From: Siphonodentalium dalli
Lineage: Eukaryota > Mollusca > Scaphopoda > Gadilida > Siphonodentaliidae
DNA length: 64,000 bases
Assembly: GCA_032622095.1 (NCBI GenBank)
Contig: CP136061.1
Coordinates: 45,515,797-45,579,796 of the forward strand
Reading direction: 5' to 3'
Shown in pieces: positions 1-10,362 of this stretch (its first letter is position 1; each line of letters opens with the position of its first letter). The translations under genes were made by a program, and so were the position numbers. The notes below the pieces were generated by a model, which was not told the DNA's origin, made no database searches, and saw only the letters and a program-made list of their open reading frames with translations.

Positions 1-22
1 AATGGAACACATTGTGAGAATG
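1..22 (+). CDS. 3' end of an EGF-like exon (partial)
   Basis: The window opens inside an exon encoding the last residues of an EGF domain (NGTHCENG). The exon ends at base 22 and is followed by a donor, GTTAGT. Bases 1-91 match 1730-1820 with a single mismatch, so this is a near-identical copy of the EGF exon described at 1638-1751 plus its downstream intron. It ends in phase 1 like that exon. The rest of the exon lies left of the window. It is probably one of several tandem EGF exons of a secreted or cell-surface gene that ends at the lectin exon at 17212. Confidence 0.75.
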
Positions 23-91
23 GTTAGTGATTACCAAGTTAATTATTACAAAATAGATATCAAAAATTTCATTCCAATAAGAAATAATTAA
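1..91 (+). repeat. Recent duplication of EGF exon tail and intron, copy 1
   Basis: Bases 1-91 and 1730-1820 are identical except for one base (position 29 versus 1758). Similarity stops abruptly after the shared AATTAA: at 92 one copy continues into other intron DNA, at 1821 the other runs into retrotransposon sequence. This indicates recent exon duplication. Confidence 0.85.
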
Positions 92-178
92 TTTAGAGCA
101 TAATTCCATTGTATCTATATATATATGTACACGTCCTGGTATTAGCATACATTGCATTTCCATAATGACAAGGAGATG

Positions 179-221
179 TCTTCTAACCATCACGTATATG
201 TATGTCTGGAAGTATATTATA
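179..221 (+). repeat. 43-bp direct repeat, left flank of LINE fragment
   Basis: Bases 179-221 are repeated exactly at 1580-1622. The two copies bracket the minus-strand LINE fragment 222-1579 and are best read as its target-site duplication. The second copy continues straight into the acceptor of the EGF exon at 1638, as expected if the LINE inserted into this intron. Confidence 0.8.
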
Positions 222-692
222 TATATTTCTTTAATTCCTCCATTAACGAAGAGCTCACAGAGATATACATGTAACATATACACAGTTCAACAGAGAAAGA
301 AAAGAAAAGCACAAATCATACAAGACGGAGTATAATGATGTCATATATGAAATACAGAGTATTAAGACAACGCATCGCACTTGTTATGTACAATATGTAT
401 ATGATAACTAAATCGGACACCCAATCAAACAATCAATCAAACACGTACAGCTTATTCGCAGCACTCAGGCAGGTATCTGCGGATCCGCTACAACTCATAT
501 ACACATAACGACATTTACCTTTCTCCCTCTCATTCTCTCTCTCACTCTATCTTTCTTCTTCTGTTTCTCGCCCCTCTCTCTCCCTTCTGTCTCGTACTCC
601 CCTGTCTCTCTCTTTTTTTCTCTCCGCTACATCTTTCTCTCACACACGCGCGCACCCTCCGGCTCGCACACGCACACACACGCACACCCCCC

Positions 693-726
<34 letters not shown>

Positions 727-1579
727 CCTCGCACACGCACACACACCCTCACAGACACACCCTCACTCTCATACACACACACACCCTCACATACTTCCAA
801 CACACACAAACACGCGCACGCGCACACAACACCCCCGTAACAGTTCACGCTCTTTTACATAGTTATAGGCTTGCTTGAGAGCCCGCTCTCCATCGTCGCC
901 ATTCGACGCACAAGTTTACCTATTTTGGTGAGCGACTTCGACCTCATAAACGTTCTGTACAGAGTTCAACGCCAAATCATGCAACATTGCCGAAGCGTGC
1001 ATGTGTCTTATGCGAAGGCCAAAGTGCTAGCTGCTGGCTATAACTGGAGCTTGGCCATATAAAATATCCTGTCAAAGATTTTATACCATCGTATGCCTTC
1101 CAAAGTAAATGTGTGTGGTGCACCATGAAAGAAACGAAACACATGGGCTCGTCGATGAATGAATAAAGTTCGCCAGGTAATTTTGTTAGATGAAGAAGTA
1201 CTAGTTCATCATCATCGATTTCATCTGTCCAGAGGTAAAACAATAAGCCAAATTTGTCAATTTGCTGGTACCACATACAATTTCGAAGGATGCGTAATGT
1301 ACGGTGATTACAGTAAATTAGAGCATGCTTAATTACATCATGGTGAGTAATATTACATAACACGCAGACAGTAGGTTCACATGCATGTACAGCTGTGGCA
1401 GCTACTAATTGTGCAACTGTGAAGAAGGTACCCTTTCTATCTGGGTAAATGCGACAGCATCGCCACAAAAGGGACATTTGCAGACAACTATGTATTTGCC
1501 CGAAACGAAGAAGGGATGGGTCATTATCAATTTTGCGCTTCCAGTCGAGTTCACGTTTGTTATTATTAACTTCAGACAT
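222..1579 (-). mobile_element. 5'-truncated non-LTR retrotransposon (RT C-terminus and 3' UTR)
   Basis: On the minus strand, bases ~1579-977 read as the C-terminal part of a LINE ORF2, with a pattern like WRCCRIYP...CVLC...HALIYC. It aligns residue by residue with the C-terminus of the minus-strand LINE at 52069-53271 (WRSCRLYS...CAIC...HAIIHC), so both belong to one family. Bases 222-976 are the 3' UTR, which also resembles the 3' end at 51238 and onward (TCCTCCA then GAAGAG). The endonuclease and the RT core are missing through 5' truncation. It sits in an intron, antisense to the EGF/lectin gene, and is flanked by 43-bp direct repeats. Confidence 0.8.
511..823. repeat. Compound CT/CA microsatellite
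   Basis: A polypyrimidine tract (CTCTCT and TTTCT rich, ~511-710) passes into CA repeats (~640-820) with CACACG interruptions. It lies in the LINE 3' UTR. The long cysteine/valine-rich frame here on the minus strand is an artefact of the repeat. Confidence 0.9.
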
Positions 1580-1622
1580 TCTTCTAACCATCACGTATAT
1601 GTATGTCTGGAAGTATATTATA
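1580..1622 (+). repeat. 43-bp direct repeat, right flank of LINE fragment
   Basis: Exact copy of 179-221. It ends 15 bases before the EGF exon begins at 1638, so the LINE landed just upstream of the polypyrimidine/acceptor region of that exon. Confidence 0.8.
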
Positions 1623-1637
1623 CAATTAAAGTTCCAG

Positions 1638-1751
1638 ATACAAATGAATGTCTGTCGAATCCATGCCAGAACGGAGCGAGCTGCGTCGATGAGATAAACG
1701 GATATAACTGCACATGCGTCTCTGGATATAATGGAACACATTGTGAGAATG
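1638..1751 (+). CDS. Calcium-binding EGF-like domain exon
   Basis: A 114-nt exon, phase 1 at both ends, between an acceptor (GTTCCAG, exon from 1638) and a donor (GTTAGT from 1752). With the shared first base it encodes one EGF module with six cysteines at module positions 5, 10, 16, 25, 27 and 36. The start DTNEC plus C-x-D-x4-Y-x-C-x-C is the calcium-binding and Asx-hydroxylation pattern. CLSNPC fits the O-glucose consensus C-x-S-x-P-C, and CQNGASC fits the O-fucose consensus C-x4-S-C, as in Notch-type EGF repeats. Two N-glycosylation sequons (NCT, NGT) are present. Such modules act outside the cell in adhesion or ligand binding. A LINE fragment precedes it in the upstream intron and another LINE starts 69 bases into the downstream intron. 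Splicing into the lectin exons is inferred from phase. Confidence 0.85.
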
Positions 1752-1820
1752 GTTAGTCATTACCAAGTTAATTATTACAAAATAGATATCAAAAATTTCA
1801 TTCCAATAAGAAATAATTAA
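1730..1820 (+). repeat. Recent duplication of EGF exon tail and intron, copy 2
   Basis: Matches 1-91 with one mismatch. The match ends exactly where LINE sequence begins at 1821, which marks the 5' boundary of that insertion or of a later rearrangement. Confidence 0.85.
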
Positions 1821-1895
1821 GACTATAACGGCTCAACCCAACCTCCCACAGGCCATAAAGGTCTGCCTCAACCACACCGGCGAGATCATAATATA

Positions 1896-3561
1896 AGTGT
1901 GCTAGACTACTTCTCCGATAACAGCTTGCCCGACCTCAGTCTTATATTCAGCCAACCTAAAAGCAAGTTCATTGGAGGATTGCTTATAGCTATTCCTGAC
2001 GAAAATGACTTGAGAAATCTCCGAAATAAGATGTTCGCAGAAGCCCAAAGTTACAACAGTGATCTTCAACACTACAGCTTGAAAAGTCGAATCCAGCGCG
2101 ACCCAGAATTGGGTGGTCTTTCCGTGAGTAGCCGCCTGGCTAAAGATATTTATAACCTTGTTCAGTTCACCAAAGGAGGTTCGTTTGATGATATCAGAGA
2201 ATGTGTCTCTAAAAACAAATCGCTTCCTACCCAACCAGATCAACGCATAAATGGGTCTCCGTCCAGCTGCCCGTGCGATTCTGTTTGCATCCAGGATAAA
2301 TTATAAGAAGTTCTTGCTGAAATCACTCTTCTCAAGGCTAACACTGCTTGTACAACTGACAGTATCCATATGGAACTCAAAGCCATATTGAACAAACAGA
2401 CCGAAATCACAGAAAGCTTGAACAATCTTGATAAGCGTTCAAGCGAGTTGGAACTGAAATGTGTTTCAAACGCTAAGTCAATAGGTTCAGTCATGGGTAC
2501 CTGTGCCGCTCTCCACCAAGCAGTGACTAGATTAAACGACGAAAAGTGTAATGGCGTGGTCAGCTTGAAAAATAGAGTCAAATTTGTTGAAAATGATCTC
2601 ACTGACCACTCTAAAATGTATGATGAACTCACAAAACAGATAGACAATCAGCATAAGGAGTTTTCAAAGACTTTCGCTAAAGCCGAGACTGTTTTCAGTA
2701 AAATTAATGCCGTGAAACAGAATCTGAAGGATTCATCAAATTCATCAGAAGACATGGTAGAGAACATTGAGCGTAAATTCGGTACAATGTTTGAATTTTT
2801 CGCACGTGATCTGACACAAAAGTTTAACAATATGTGTTCTGTTGTGCAAACTCATCTTCCTCCAAACGACCCACAATCGTTTCGGCTCGATCCGCTCTCA
2901 CCTGACCATCGCCTGTCTTTTGCTAGCTCATTAGACGAATCTAAGAAGTTGCCATCATCGACTCCACGGCAATTGTCACAAAGTAGACAAGACGCAACAC
3001 AGAAACTTCCTTCTGCATCGCACAATTCACCAGAAACCGCAGTAGGTGATATACAAACTGCTACGAATCAACGACAACCGCCAAATGACACACGAAGATA
3101 GGAAACGCCAGTCATTGAACCGAGATCTTCTGCCAATCATTCAACCGAACTACACGTTAACAGTGTATCCGTCATTTCGTCTGACTTTCCTCAAAACTCT
3201 CCACCGAGCGATAAGCCACCCAATACACACAAGGCAAATGTATCACGATAATGACAACAATTCAAATGTTGCCAGTAACAATGGGAGAGTTCACACTAAC
3301 TGGGGCGATGAACCAGTAGGATTCGTTGGTGTTCCCCGTAGGGCTACAAAGCGCACTGAGAAGATATTCGTGCGCGGAATATCAGTACAAACGACTGATA
3401 GTGCAGTTTTGGACTATTTCGAACAGAAAGGTGTAACGCCCACATTCGTGCGACTACTGTGGAGTTCCCACAGGGGGACACTATCAGCGCGCATCCACAT
3501 CAACGAAACAGACATGGAGACTCATGAGCCACCGCAACGTTCTCAAAACAATTATGACTAA
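1896..3561 (+). pseudogene. LINE ORF1 remnant
   Basis: One frame is open from ~1896 to a stop at 2304, resumes in the same frame to 3101, and then shifts by one to continue 3046-3561. The middle is rich in Lys, Glu, Asn and Ser with heptad-like spacing, as in coiled-coil LINE ORF1 proteins that bind element RNA. The C-terminal part (GISVQTTDSAVLDYF...) looks like an RNA-binding fold region. It would have lain just upstream of the endonuclease frame, overlapping slightly at 3524-3561. One premature stop and one frameshift mark it as non-functional. Confidence 0.6.
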
Positions 3562-4400
3562 CAATATCAACATTGCTACGTGGAATGCATCAAGAGTGAA
3601 ATCTACGGTGTTCTATTTGCAATTTCTAATGAAAAGTCAGATATACGATATCATCGGAGTGTCCGAGCATTGGCTTAACACAGAGAACTTGTCTTTCATG
3701 AACTCCTTAAATGACTCATATATTGCTCTTGCAAAACCCGGAAGAACTATCACTACAAGTTCTGGTGGTTCATTTACTCGTGATGGTATTGCTCTCCTAA
3801 TTAACTTACGTATCGCAGATCAGTGTGTAGCTGTGGATACTGGAATCGATCGTTGTGTTAGCATCCAGCTGAGACTCAGTCAGTCAGCTGTTATGACTAT
3901 TCTTCAAGTATATATTCCATGTACAAACCATGGCGATGATTTCTTCAACGAATGCGTAGAATCTGTCTTCGATCTTATAGCTCTCTTTTCTTCACACGGG
4001 CCTGTTATTACCATGGGTGATTTCAATGTACATTTATGTCGTTCATCAGAACAGCATATCCCAGCCGGCCATGGCGACAGAACAGCTTTGGTAACTTCAC
4101 TTCTGCAGCGTGAAGAACTTTCCTCGTCCTGCATTTAGTTTTTATCCACCAGCAGCCGTGGCTTCCCCAAGCCGTATCGACCATATCGTATTCTCCATGG
4201 ACCTAGAAGATCTCATATTTAACTGTGCTATTCTCAGTGACCATGAACTAAATACGTCCAACCACTTGCCTGTGACCTGTTGTATTGAACTTCCACCCGA
4301 CCACTCGCATGTGACACCGACTCGAAACAAACCCTCTTTCAACTGGGACGCGATTGATATAACATCGTACCAACATTTCCTCGACAACTATCTATCCGAT
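3524..4400 (+). pseudogene. LINE endonuclease domain (APE type), frameshifted
   Basis: The frame 3524-4138 contains the exonuclease/endonuclease/phosphatase motifs NIATWNASRV near the start, IIGVSEHWL (catalytic Glu) and TMGDFNVHL. After a frameshift near 4115 the frame 4110-4400 holds SRIDHIVFS and SDHELNTSNHLPV, the C-terminal SDH motif. In non-LTR elements this domain nicks target DNA to start target-primed reverse transcription. The downstream frame continues uninterrupted across the junction at ~4401 into EGF codons. Confidence 0.75.
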
Positions 4401-4476
4401 GTGAGCTGCGTCGATGTGATAAACGGATATAACTGCACATGCGTCGCGGGATATAACGGAACACATTGTGAAAATG
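4401..4476 (+). pseudogene. 3' half of an EGF-like exon, fused to LINE sequence
   Basis: Bases 4401-4476 encode the second half of an EGF module ([19 protein letters not shown] then THCENG) and end in phase 1 at a consensus donor GTGAGT (4477). It differs from the 1638 exon at several bases, so it is a separate exon copy. The acceptor and the first two cysteines are missing; LINE endonuclease DNA directly precedes it. As it stands the exon cannot be spliced normally. The Asx-hydroxylation pattern C-x-D-x4-Y-x-C-x-C and the sequons NCT and NGT are kept. It may be a dead exon of the host gene. Confidence 0.75.
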
Positions 4477-5341
4477 GTGAGTTGTGTCTCCTCTAAACGA
4501 ACTGATAAGGGGTTCCCGTTTCCAGCGACTATTTTCCAATTCCATATTGTTTTTCAGATTGTCTACGATCACAATTGAGAATGTTTCTTTTCGTCTATTG
4601 ACTTAAGGGACCCTCGTTAAAAAGGCGATAATTTGAATGTTTGCAATGCTGACAAAAATGCAAACCGTTTTGAAATTTCCTGTCTTGAACTTCGACATAA
4701 GGTCAGAGACGTGGCGACAGGGGGGTTTGCGGGGGGGGGGGGGGGGGGGGGTTCAAACAGTTGGAAATTTCATACCTGCCAAAACATTAGTTGGAAATTT
4801 CACACCAACAATAGGTTGAAAATGTTCTTGTAGTTTGATTTTAAAACAATTTATTAGGGGGAATTAATTGTTTTTGGACCAATATTTGCATATTTTCCTT
4901 TTTTTGTCAAAATTTTGGACTGAAATGGTCATCTGACTTCCGGTGGACATAATAATGTCAACACGCGTTCAACACACCGGCGTCAAATGTTTTAAATTAA
5001 AGTAAATGAAGAATTTGCTGTTGTACAACTCGCGTACCATGATGAACTGAAGGATCCACCGCGTACGGGAGGCCAGTAAATTTCTTTTATATCGTTCCAT
5101 GTTCTCTATACTTTGACTTTTTTGGATTTTCAAATGGCCACAGAAGGAAATGCTGACCGAAAAAAATTGTCACGCTTGACTGGCTTAGTGTATCTCCAAT
5201 GCTGATACAAGATTGCATGAATACCTTACCTAAATTAATCGTGAATCATTCGTGGTATACGCTGTGTGATAGTACACACCAATTTAGCTGCAAGTGTACA
5301 GTGTGCTGTCGACGTAAACAAAACAAGTTGGCACAATACGG
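4477..5341. other. Intronic DNA with 21-bp poly(G) run; possible LINE 5' UTR
   Basis: No coding region is supported. A G-run spans 4731-4751. Nearby are repeats of the motif TTGGAAATTTC (~4760 and ~4791) that also occur beside poly(G) at 12346-12400. The stretch ~4940-5341 just before the ORF1-like gene could be its 5' UTR, but there is no evidence beyond position. Confidence 0.4.
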
Positions 5342-6310
5342 ATGGGTAAGAATAAAAAGCAAAAACTTGCTGAAAAGTCATTCAATGAAGAGTGCACAGA
5401 CCAGCCTGACAAGAAATTAACAATGGAAGAAGAAAGAGAGGCTGCGAGCAATATGGGGACACATAATGAACACCCCCCTGATTACATAGTGAAATTACTT
5501 CAAACCGTAAATGAAATAAAAACTAAAATGATTACAAAGGATGACCTGGCAGAAACAGTAACAAAACTAGTTGACAGTAGATTGGATCAGTGGGAGCAAA
5601 GGCTCGTTGACATAGAGAAGAGGCAAGAAGAGGCCGAAAAAAGAAATAAAGAAAAGGAGACCAACTTAAAATCTAAGGAATTGGAACTGAATATGAGGGA
5701 ATTAGAACTAAACAAAAAAATGGATGATTTTGGACGCAAAGAAAATGAGTTGGATTTGTACGTTAAAACAAAGATGAATGCTATGGAAACCAAAATAGAT
5801 GACAACTCAAATAACATCAATGACAATGAACAATATTCTCGTAAAAGCAGCCTTAGATTTATGGGTCTGAATGGTAAGAAGGGCGAGACAGCCCGGGAAT
5901 GTGCAGAGAAGGTAATCTGGCTAGTTAAAGAGGCGCTTCACATCAGTGTGAAATATGGTGGCAATGCCATCTCACATAGGGTGGCAAAATCAACTAACAT
6001 GACAGAGCAACCAATCTTGGTCTGTTTTAACAATCGGTTCGTGATGTCCGACATTGTAAAGGCACGTCGTCACTTGAAAACATTCCAGGTGTCAGGTGTA
6101 ACGTCTGGCAAAGTGTTCATTATGGAAGACACGACTAGGAAGAATCAGCAGTTACTTAGCCGTGCCTTCAAGTCAGACTCCATTGTAAATGCTTGGATTT
6201 CCAATGCCAAGCTTTTCGTCAAGAAAAAAGATGGTGAAATCTCAAAGTTCCGCACCACGGACGATTTGAACAAACTCACAGCTTGTGGTGACGGTCGAGA
6301 AATGGAGTAA
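5342..6310 (+). CDS. Intact ORF1-like protein of a non-LTR retrotransposon
   Basis: An uninterrupted 322-codon frame from ATG to TAA. Residues 1-30 are basic. Residues ~50-165 form a long coiled coil very rich in Glu, Lys and Leu (e.g. RQEEAEKRNKEKE). Then comes QYSRKSSLRFMGL at ~167-180, the motif that opens the RNA-recognition-like domain of L1/Tx1-type ORF1 proteins, followed by a basic C-terminal domain (~180-315). Such proteins trimerise and package element RNA. No endonuclease or RT frame follows within 2 kb, so the element is 3'-truncated or this frame is an orphan. An inverted repeat (6328-6393) follows 17 bases after the stop. That it stayed intact among decayed neighbours suggests recent arrival; domestication is a weaker alternative. 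It lies in the presumed intron of the EGF/lectin gene. Confidence 0.7.
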   Translation: MGKNKKQKLAEKSFNEECTDQPDKKLTMEEEREAASNMGTHNEHPPDYIVKLLQTVNEIKTKMITKDDLAETVTKLVDSRLDQWEQRLVDIEKRQEEAEKRNKEKETNLKSKELELNMRELELNKKMDDFGRKENELDLYVKTKMNAMETKIDDNSNNINDNEQYSRKSSLRFMGLNGKKGETARECAEKVIWLVKEALHISVKYGGNAISHRVAKSTNMTEQPILVCFNNRFVMSDIVKARRHLKTFQVSGVTSGKVFIMEDTTRKNQQLLSRAFKSDSIVNAWISNAKLFVKKKDGEISKFRTTDDLNKLTACGDGREME

Positions 6311-6327
6311 TAAGATCTGGTATAAAC

Positions 6328-6393
6328 CTAGTTCAAAATGAACGAAATACAGAACGTATTACTACGTTCAGTGTTTCGTTCATTTTGAACTAG
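6328..6393. repeat. Inverted repeat (hairpin) after ORF1-like gene
   Basis: CTAGTTCAAAATGAACGAAA at the left is matched by its reverse complement ending at 6393. Arms of ~31 bp have only a few mismatches and a minimal loop. It could be a transcript 3'-end hairpin or a small fold-back element. Confidence 0.85.
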
Positions 6394-8020
6394 CATAAAC
6401 CAACAGAGTTCAGTCTTGATAAAATCATACAAACATCTGGACAGTTTTTGTTATTATAACATATTGTGATTCAACCTTGTGTTATTTCTGTTTTAATGAC
6501 CACTGTCTATTTTCTATGACCAACCAACGGGTTATTTTGGAACACACTATCGAAATGAAAGTATATTCAGTTAGATCACGTGCATGCACTGATGTGGTTT
6601 TACGTGCAACGTAGGGATTAATGGTTTAGTTATTCCATTCGCAACATGTATGTATTACTTGTCTGTTCGTTTGAAAGGCCTGAGTGCCAAAGGCTTTCGT
6701 TTGAAAGGCCTAAGTGACAAAAGAAAATTTATAGAACAGCTTGGCAGCCTTAGATTGATTACACTCGTTTTCGACTGTTCTGGTTCTTGCCATGAGAAAA
6801 ACATAACCATCTCCATATATAACGATGATCACTCTTATTTAAAAAAAAAATTGTCTAATTAAAAAAATAAAATGAAATCGTTCCATCGATCTAAGGGCAG
6901 TCACTCCAGTCTCGATCGATCTTTATTGCGTTAGATGAGAAATAACTACTTTTTTTTTAATTTAATTTGTTTATTTGTAGCTTCATATTAAATGGACGTT
7001 GGTCATAGTATTATATTATTACTTTGATAATTTAATTACTTACCTTTCTTTTAATCGCTATTGTTATAACTATGTCGCAACACTTACTTGTATACGCAGT
7101 GAGGTTCCTGTGTGATGTTTTTGGATTATTCTTTCTCGATCGAGCGTTATGATCTCAGCCAACTAAATGCATGATCGCATTGGGTGTCTCGGCATACATA
7201 CCTTATATACATATCCTATAATGGTACACATTTACTGCTCCCTTCTTTTAATTTGGTTTCCATACGAATACATACGAATTAGATACACTTTATTGATGGC
7301 CTCCCCGTACTGTTGGTGAATTCTCCGTCCTGCTATATACGCGACGATGATCGCACATATAATTTTCTTCATGTTTTTTACCCTATAAGTGCCTATTGTT
7401 TCACACGTCCACACTCTAAGTAGCTCCGGTTATGACGATGAGCCAAATCAACCAGTATTTATGACAATTAACTCTCAATTACAGGAAATCAAACAAGTTA
7501 AGATGAAATCTCCTATATATTTTGAGAACTACGTATATATGTGTGTATGTATAATCGAGCTCAAATTTCGTATATAAGTGTAAAAACCCACGGGAATGGT
7601 CAACGTCGCATTTTGGACAAGCTCTGAGCACTCCTTGGCCCTTAAAGTGCGACCTTCGTTTGGATACAATGGGTTTCGCTATCGATTCGCTCGCGATCCA
7701 AGAGGCGTAACACTACATTTTGTATATCTGTATATGTATATTTTTATATCCATATTCACTTCAAACTGCTAAACTCGTTGAGCCAAAACTTGCTAATACC
7801 TCGCAAAATATAGAATTTACATTTTCTGATATATACATTTCTTGTTACGGCTGAAAATCTTAGTCTATTTTCGATACATTCATATAAACAAGCTATAAAC
7901 TTACACCCTCAATTCGTGCTAACTCACGTAGCTTATCTCGCTACTGAAAGTTCAGTCAATACGAGGCATTGTGATAGGTCCCCGAATCTGACGGGACTTC
8001 CATTGCCTTGTCATTTGACC
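6394..8020. other. AT-rich intronic or intergenic DNA, nothing recognised
   Basis: No gene-like frame. The only structure seen is a short direct repeat GTTTGAAAGGCCT at about 6669 and 6700. Frames of 60-70 codons here lack recognisable motifs. Confidence 0.5.
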
Positions 8021-8035
8021 ATCTCGTAAAGGTGG

Positions 8036-8345
8036 GGTCACCACCAAGCCGTGAATGCCAACAACAACGACTTTGTTGGCGAGAAAATAATTAGTTCACA
8101 CAATGCTATTTTCTCTTTACGGCAATGTGAGAATCTTCCGGTCACTTTGTTGGCGAGAAAATAATTAGTCCACACAATGCTATTTTCTCTTTACGGCAAT
8201 GTGAGAATCTTCGGGTGACACCAAGCCGTGAATGCCAACAACAACGACATTGTTGGGCACACAATGCTATTTTCTCTTTACGGCAATGTGAGATTCTTCG
8301 GGTGGCCCCCAAGCCGTGAATGCCAACAACAACGACATCGTTGGC
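8036..8345. repeat. Minisatellite, alternating two-module units
   Basis: Two modules alternate: AAGCCGTGAATGCCAACAAC (about 8045, 8224 and 8309) and ACAATGCTATTTTCTCTTTA (about 8099, 8175 and 8263). Copies are nearly identical but spacers vary, giving 3-4 uneven tandem units. Confidence 0.85.
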
Positions 8346-8347
8346 AT

Positions 8348-8570
8348 ATCTATTTTAGGGACGGGTATCATAATTCCTCTTGATTAAAAAGACAGAATTA
8401 ACTCATTAAAAAATGCGTGTTGTGTGATTCTTATGTATGTTGTTCCTAGGAACGGGGGAAATTTTCATCGGGTCAGTTTTTTCCGCCCGATGTACCTTAA
8501 ATCATACCTCTTTTAGGGATGGGTACCATAATTTATCTTGATTAAAAAGGCACAATTAACTCATTGAAAA
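8348..8570. repeat. Pair of ~60-bp direct repeats
   Basis: About 8350-8408 and 8510-8570 share TTTTAGGGAYGGGTAYCATA and a following CTTGATTAAAAAG...ATTAACTCATT. They directly precede the LINE at ~8690. Origin unknown. Confidence 0.75.
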
Positions 8571-8693
8571 GCCAAAAAATGTCATGTTTCGGACCAACGC
8601 CGCCAGTGGCGGGCTAACCTGCTAGTTATATATATATATATATTGCTGCATTAGACGGCATGTCGGGGGAGCATTAGTTCAGTTGAGATTACT

Positions 8694-9573
8694 TTGGATG
8701 AGATCCAGAACAAGAGCGAATTCAATTTAAATCATGTTTTGTCTCAACTAGGAACGGGTGAGGAAAACGAATGTGTCCCATCCAATCTTCAAGATAATTG
8801 TAATTATTATACTCCTGTAGAATTTCAAAACCAATTCCCAAACCAGACGAATCTTTCCGCATTTAGTTTGAATTGCCAAAGCTGAATGCAAATTTGGACG
8901 ACATAAAGCATCTCCTATATCAAATGAGAGGAAATGGAACAAAATTTAGTGTTATTGTTCTGCACGAATTTTTTGAATTCGAGATACTGAGGCATATAAG
9001 ATACCTGGATATCACCCCCTAATATACAATTGTAGACATAACGAAGACGATGAAAGGGGTGGTGTTGGCCTCTTTATTAGAGATGATTTGAAATTTGTCA
9101 TTAGGGATGATCTGGCTCTATTTATTCCACATGTTTTTAAATCAATAGTTGTTGAAATTTTTATGGGAAAAAAGAAGAGTGTTTTATGTGGATCGGTATA
9201 TCGACCTAATACTGCACCAAAAGCCGACTTGAATTGTTTTGTAGAGAAAATGGAAACACTTACGAATTGCTTGCGAACATACGGAAAAAGAGCTTTGATT
9301 TTGGGTGACTTCAATATTAATCTATTGAAAGCAGAATCACATATGAAGACAAATGAATTTCTCAATAATATGTATTCCGATGGTTTCCAACCTGTAATTT
9401 TAAAACCCACTAGAGTTACGGGACACTCTGCTACATTAATTGATCATATCTATAGTAACAATTACGAAAAACAAATGAAATCTGGTATTATTATCACGGA
9501 TGTATCTGACCATTTTGGTATATTCTATATCGAAGAAAGTAAAGTTTCCTGGTCTCCGCCTGAGCCGATTTAA
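8694..9573 (+). pseudogene. LINE endonuclease domain
   Basis: The first frame (8694-8885) ends in AFSLNCQS, the start of an APE domain. After a frameshift, the frame 9088-9573 gives VLCGSVYRPN, ALILGDFNIN, TLIDHIYSN and DVSDHFGIF, the standard endonuclease motifs in order, including the catalytic GDFN and SDH. Bases 8886-9087 carry the missing section with stops, including GGVGLFIRDD near 9060. It supplies the target-nicking activity of the element. Confidence 0.75.
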
Positions 9574-10362
9574 AAAAGACAATTTTCCAAAACAAACATG
9601 GATTATTTCAAATGAAACATGTTAGCAGCTGATTTATCTCCTGTCTTGCGAGAGCCTGACCCGAACCTAGCATATGAAAAGTTTATGGACGCATTTACAG
9701 GTGCATATACGAGTCGGCGTTCCCACTGGCTTCGCAATCCGGCAACAAAACGTACATTAAAAAACACGAGTGGATGACAGATGGCCTGTTTGTATCATCA
9801 ATAAAGAAAGAAAATCTATATAAAAAATTCTTAAAATCACCAACAAACGCAAACAAGAACATTTATTAAGACTACTGTAAAATATTTAACAAGACAAAGC
9901 GTGCCTGTAAGTCTTCGTATTATAAACGGATTTTGGAAGGAAAAAAAAATAATATTAAAAAATCATGGAAAATAATAAATTAAATTCTCAATCGAGATAA
10001 GACACAGTCGACAACAAGCATTGTTTCCATAAATGGGGTTAATGTAATTGATGCTAAAGAAATTTCCGATCAGTTTAATAGACGTTTTACAGATATTGGA
10101 AATCGTGTATCCTCTAACATTCCAAGAACTGCGATACCACCAGAAATGTATCTAAGTGGATCTTATTCTAAAAGTTTTTGTATGTTCCCTACAATTCCTG
10201 CCGAAATAATTACGTTGTCTAATTCGCTACAAACCAAACCGAGCATGCAGTGGGCATGACCAAATTTATATTTCACTAGTCAAATTTGTCGCTCGCGAGG
10301 TAGCCAACCCTCTGTCATATATTATAAACAGAACCTTTGAAACTGGTATTATACCTGCTGAT

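Larger units (their letters stand above)
1821..4400 (+). mobile_element. Non-LTR retrotransposon, 5' part: ORF1 and endonuclease
   Basis: This segment holds the 5' part of a LINE. First comes an ORF1-type region (~1890-3561): a charged, coiled-coil-prone stretch and, near 3345-3500, a motif region KIFVRGIS...LSARIHINETD seen in LINE ORF1 proteins. Then comes an AP-type endonuclease (~3548-4400). No reverse transcriptase follows: the LINE stops inside its endonuclease-RT linker and joins EGF exon sequence at ~4401. An in-frame stop at 2304-2306, a frameshift near 3050-3100 and another near 4115 show the copy is dead. Its relation to the family of 222-1579 and 51238-53935 is possible but not shown, because the coding parts do not overlap. 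Confidence 0.75.

Noticed and set aside
627-848. 73-codon cysteine/valine-rich frame on the minus strand
   Set aside because: It is a translation of CA/CT microsatellite, not a protein gene.
1580-1741. Upstream part of the long minus-strand frame 977-1741
   Set aside because: Bases 1638-1741 are antisense to the EGF exon, and LINE homology ends at the 43-bp repeat at 1580.
222-4400. A single twin-primed (inverted) LINE made of the minus 222-1579 and plus 1821-4400 parts
   Set aside because: The EGF exon and its intron lie between the parts, and the 43-bp repeats delimit the first part as its own insertion.
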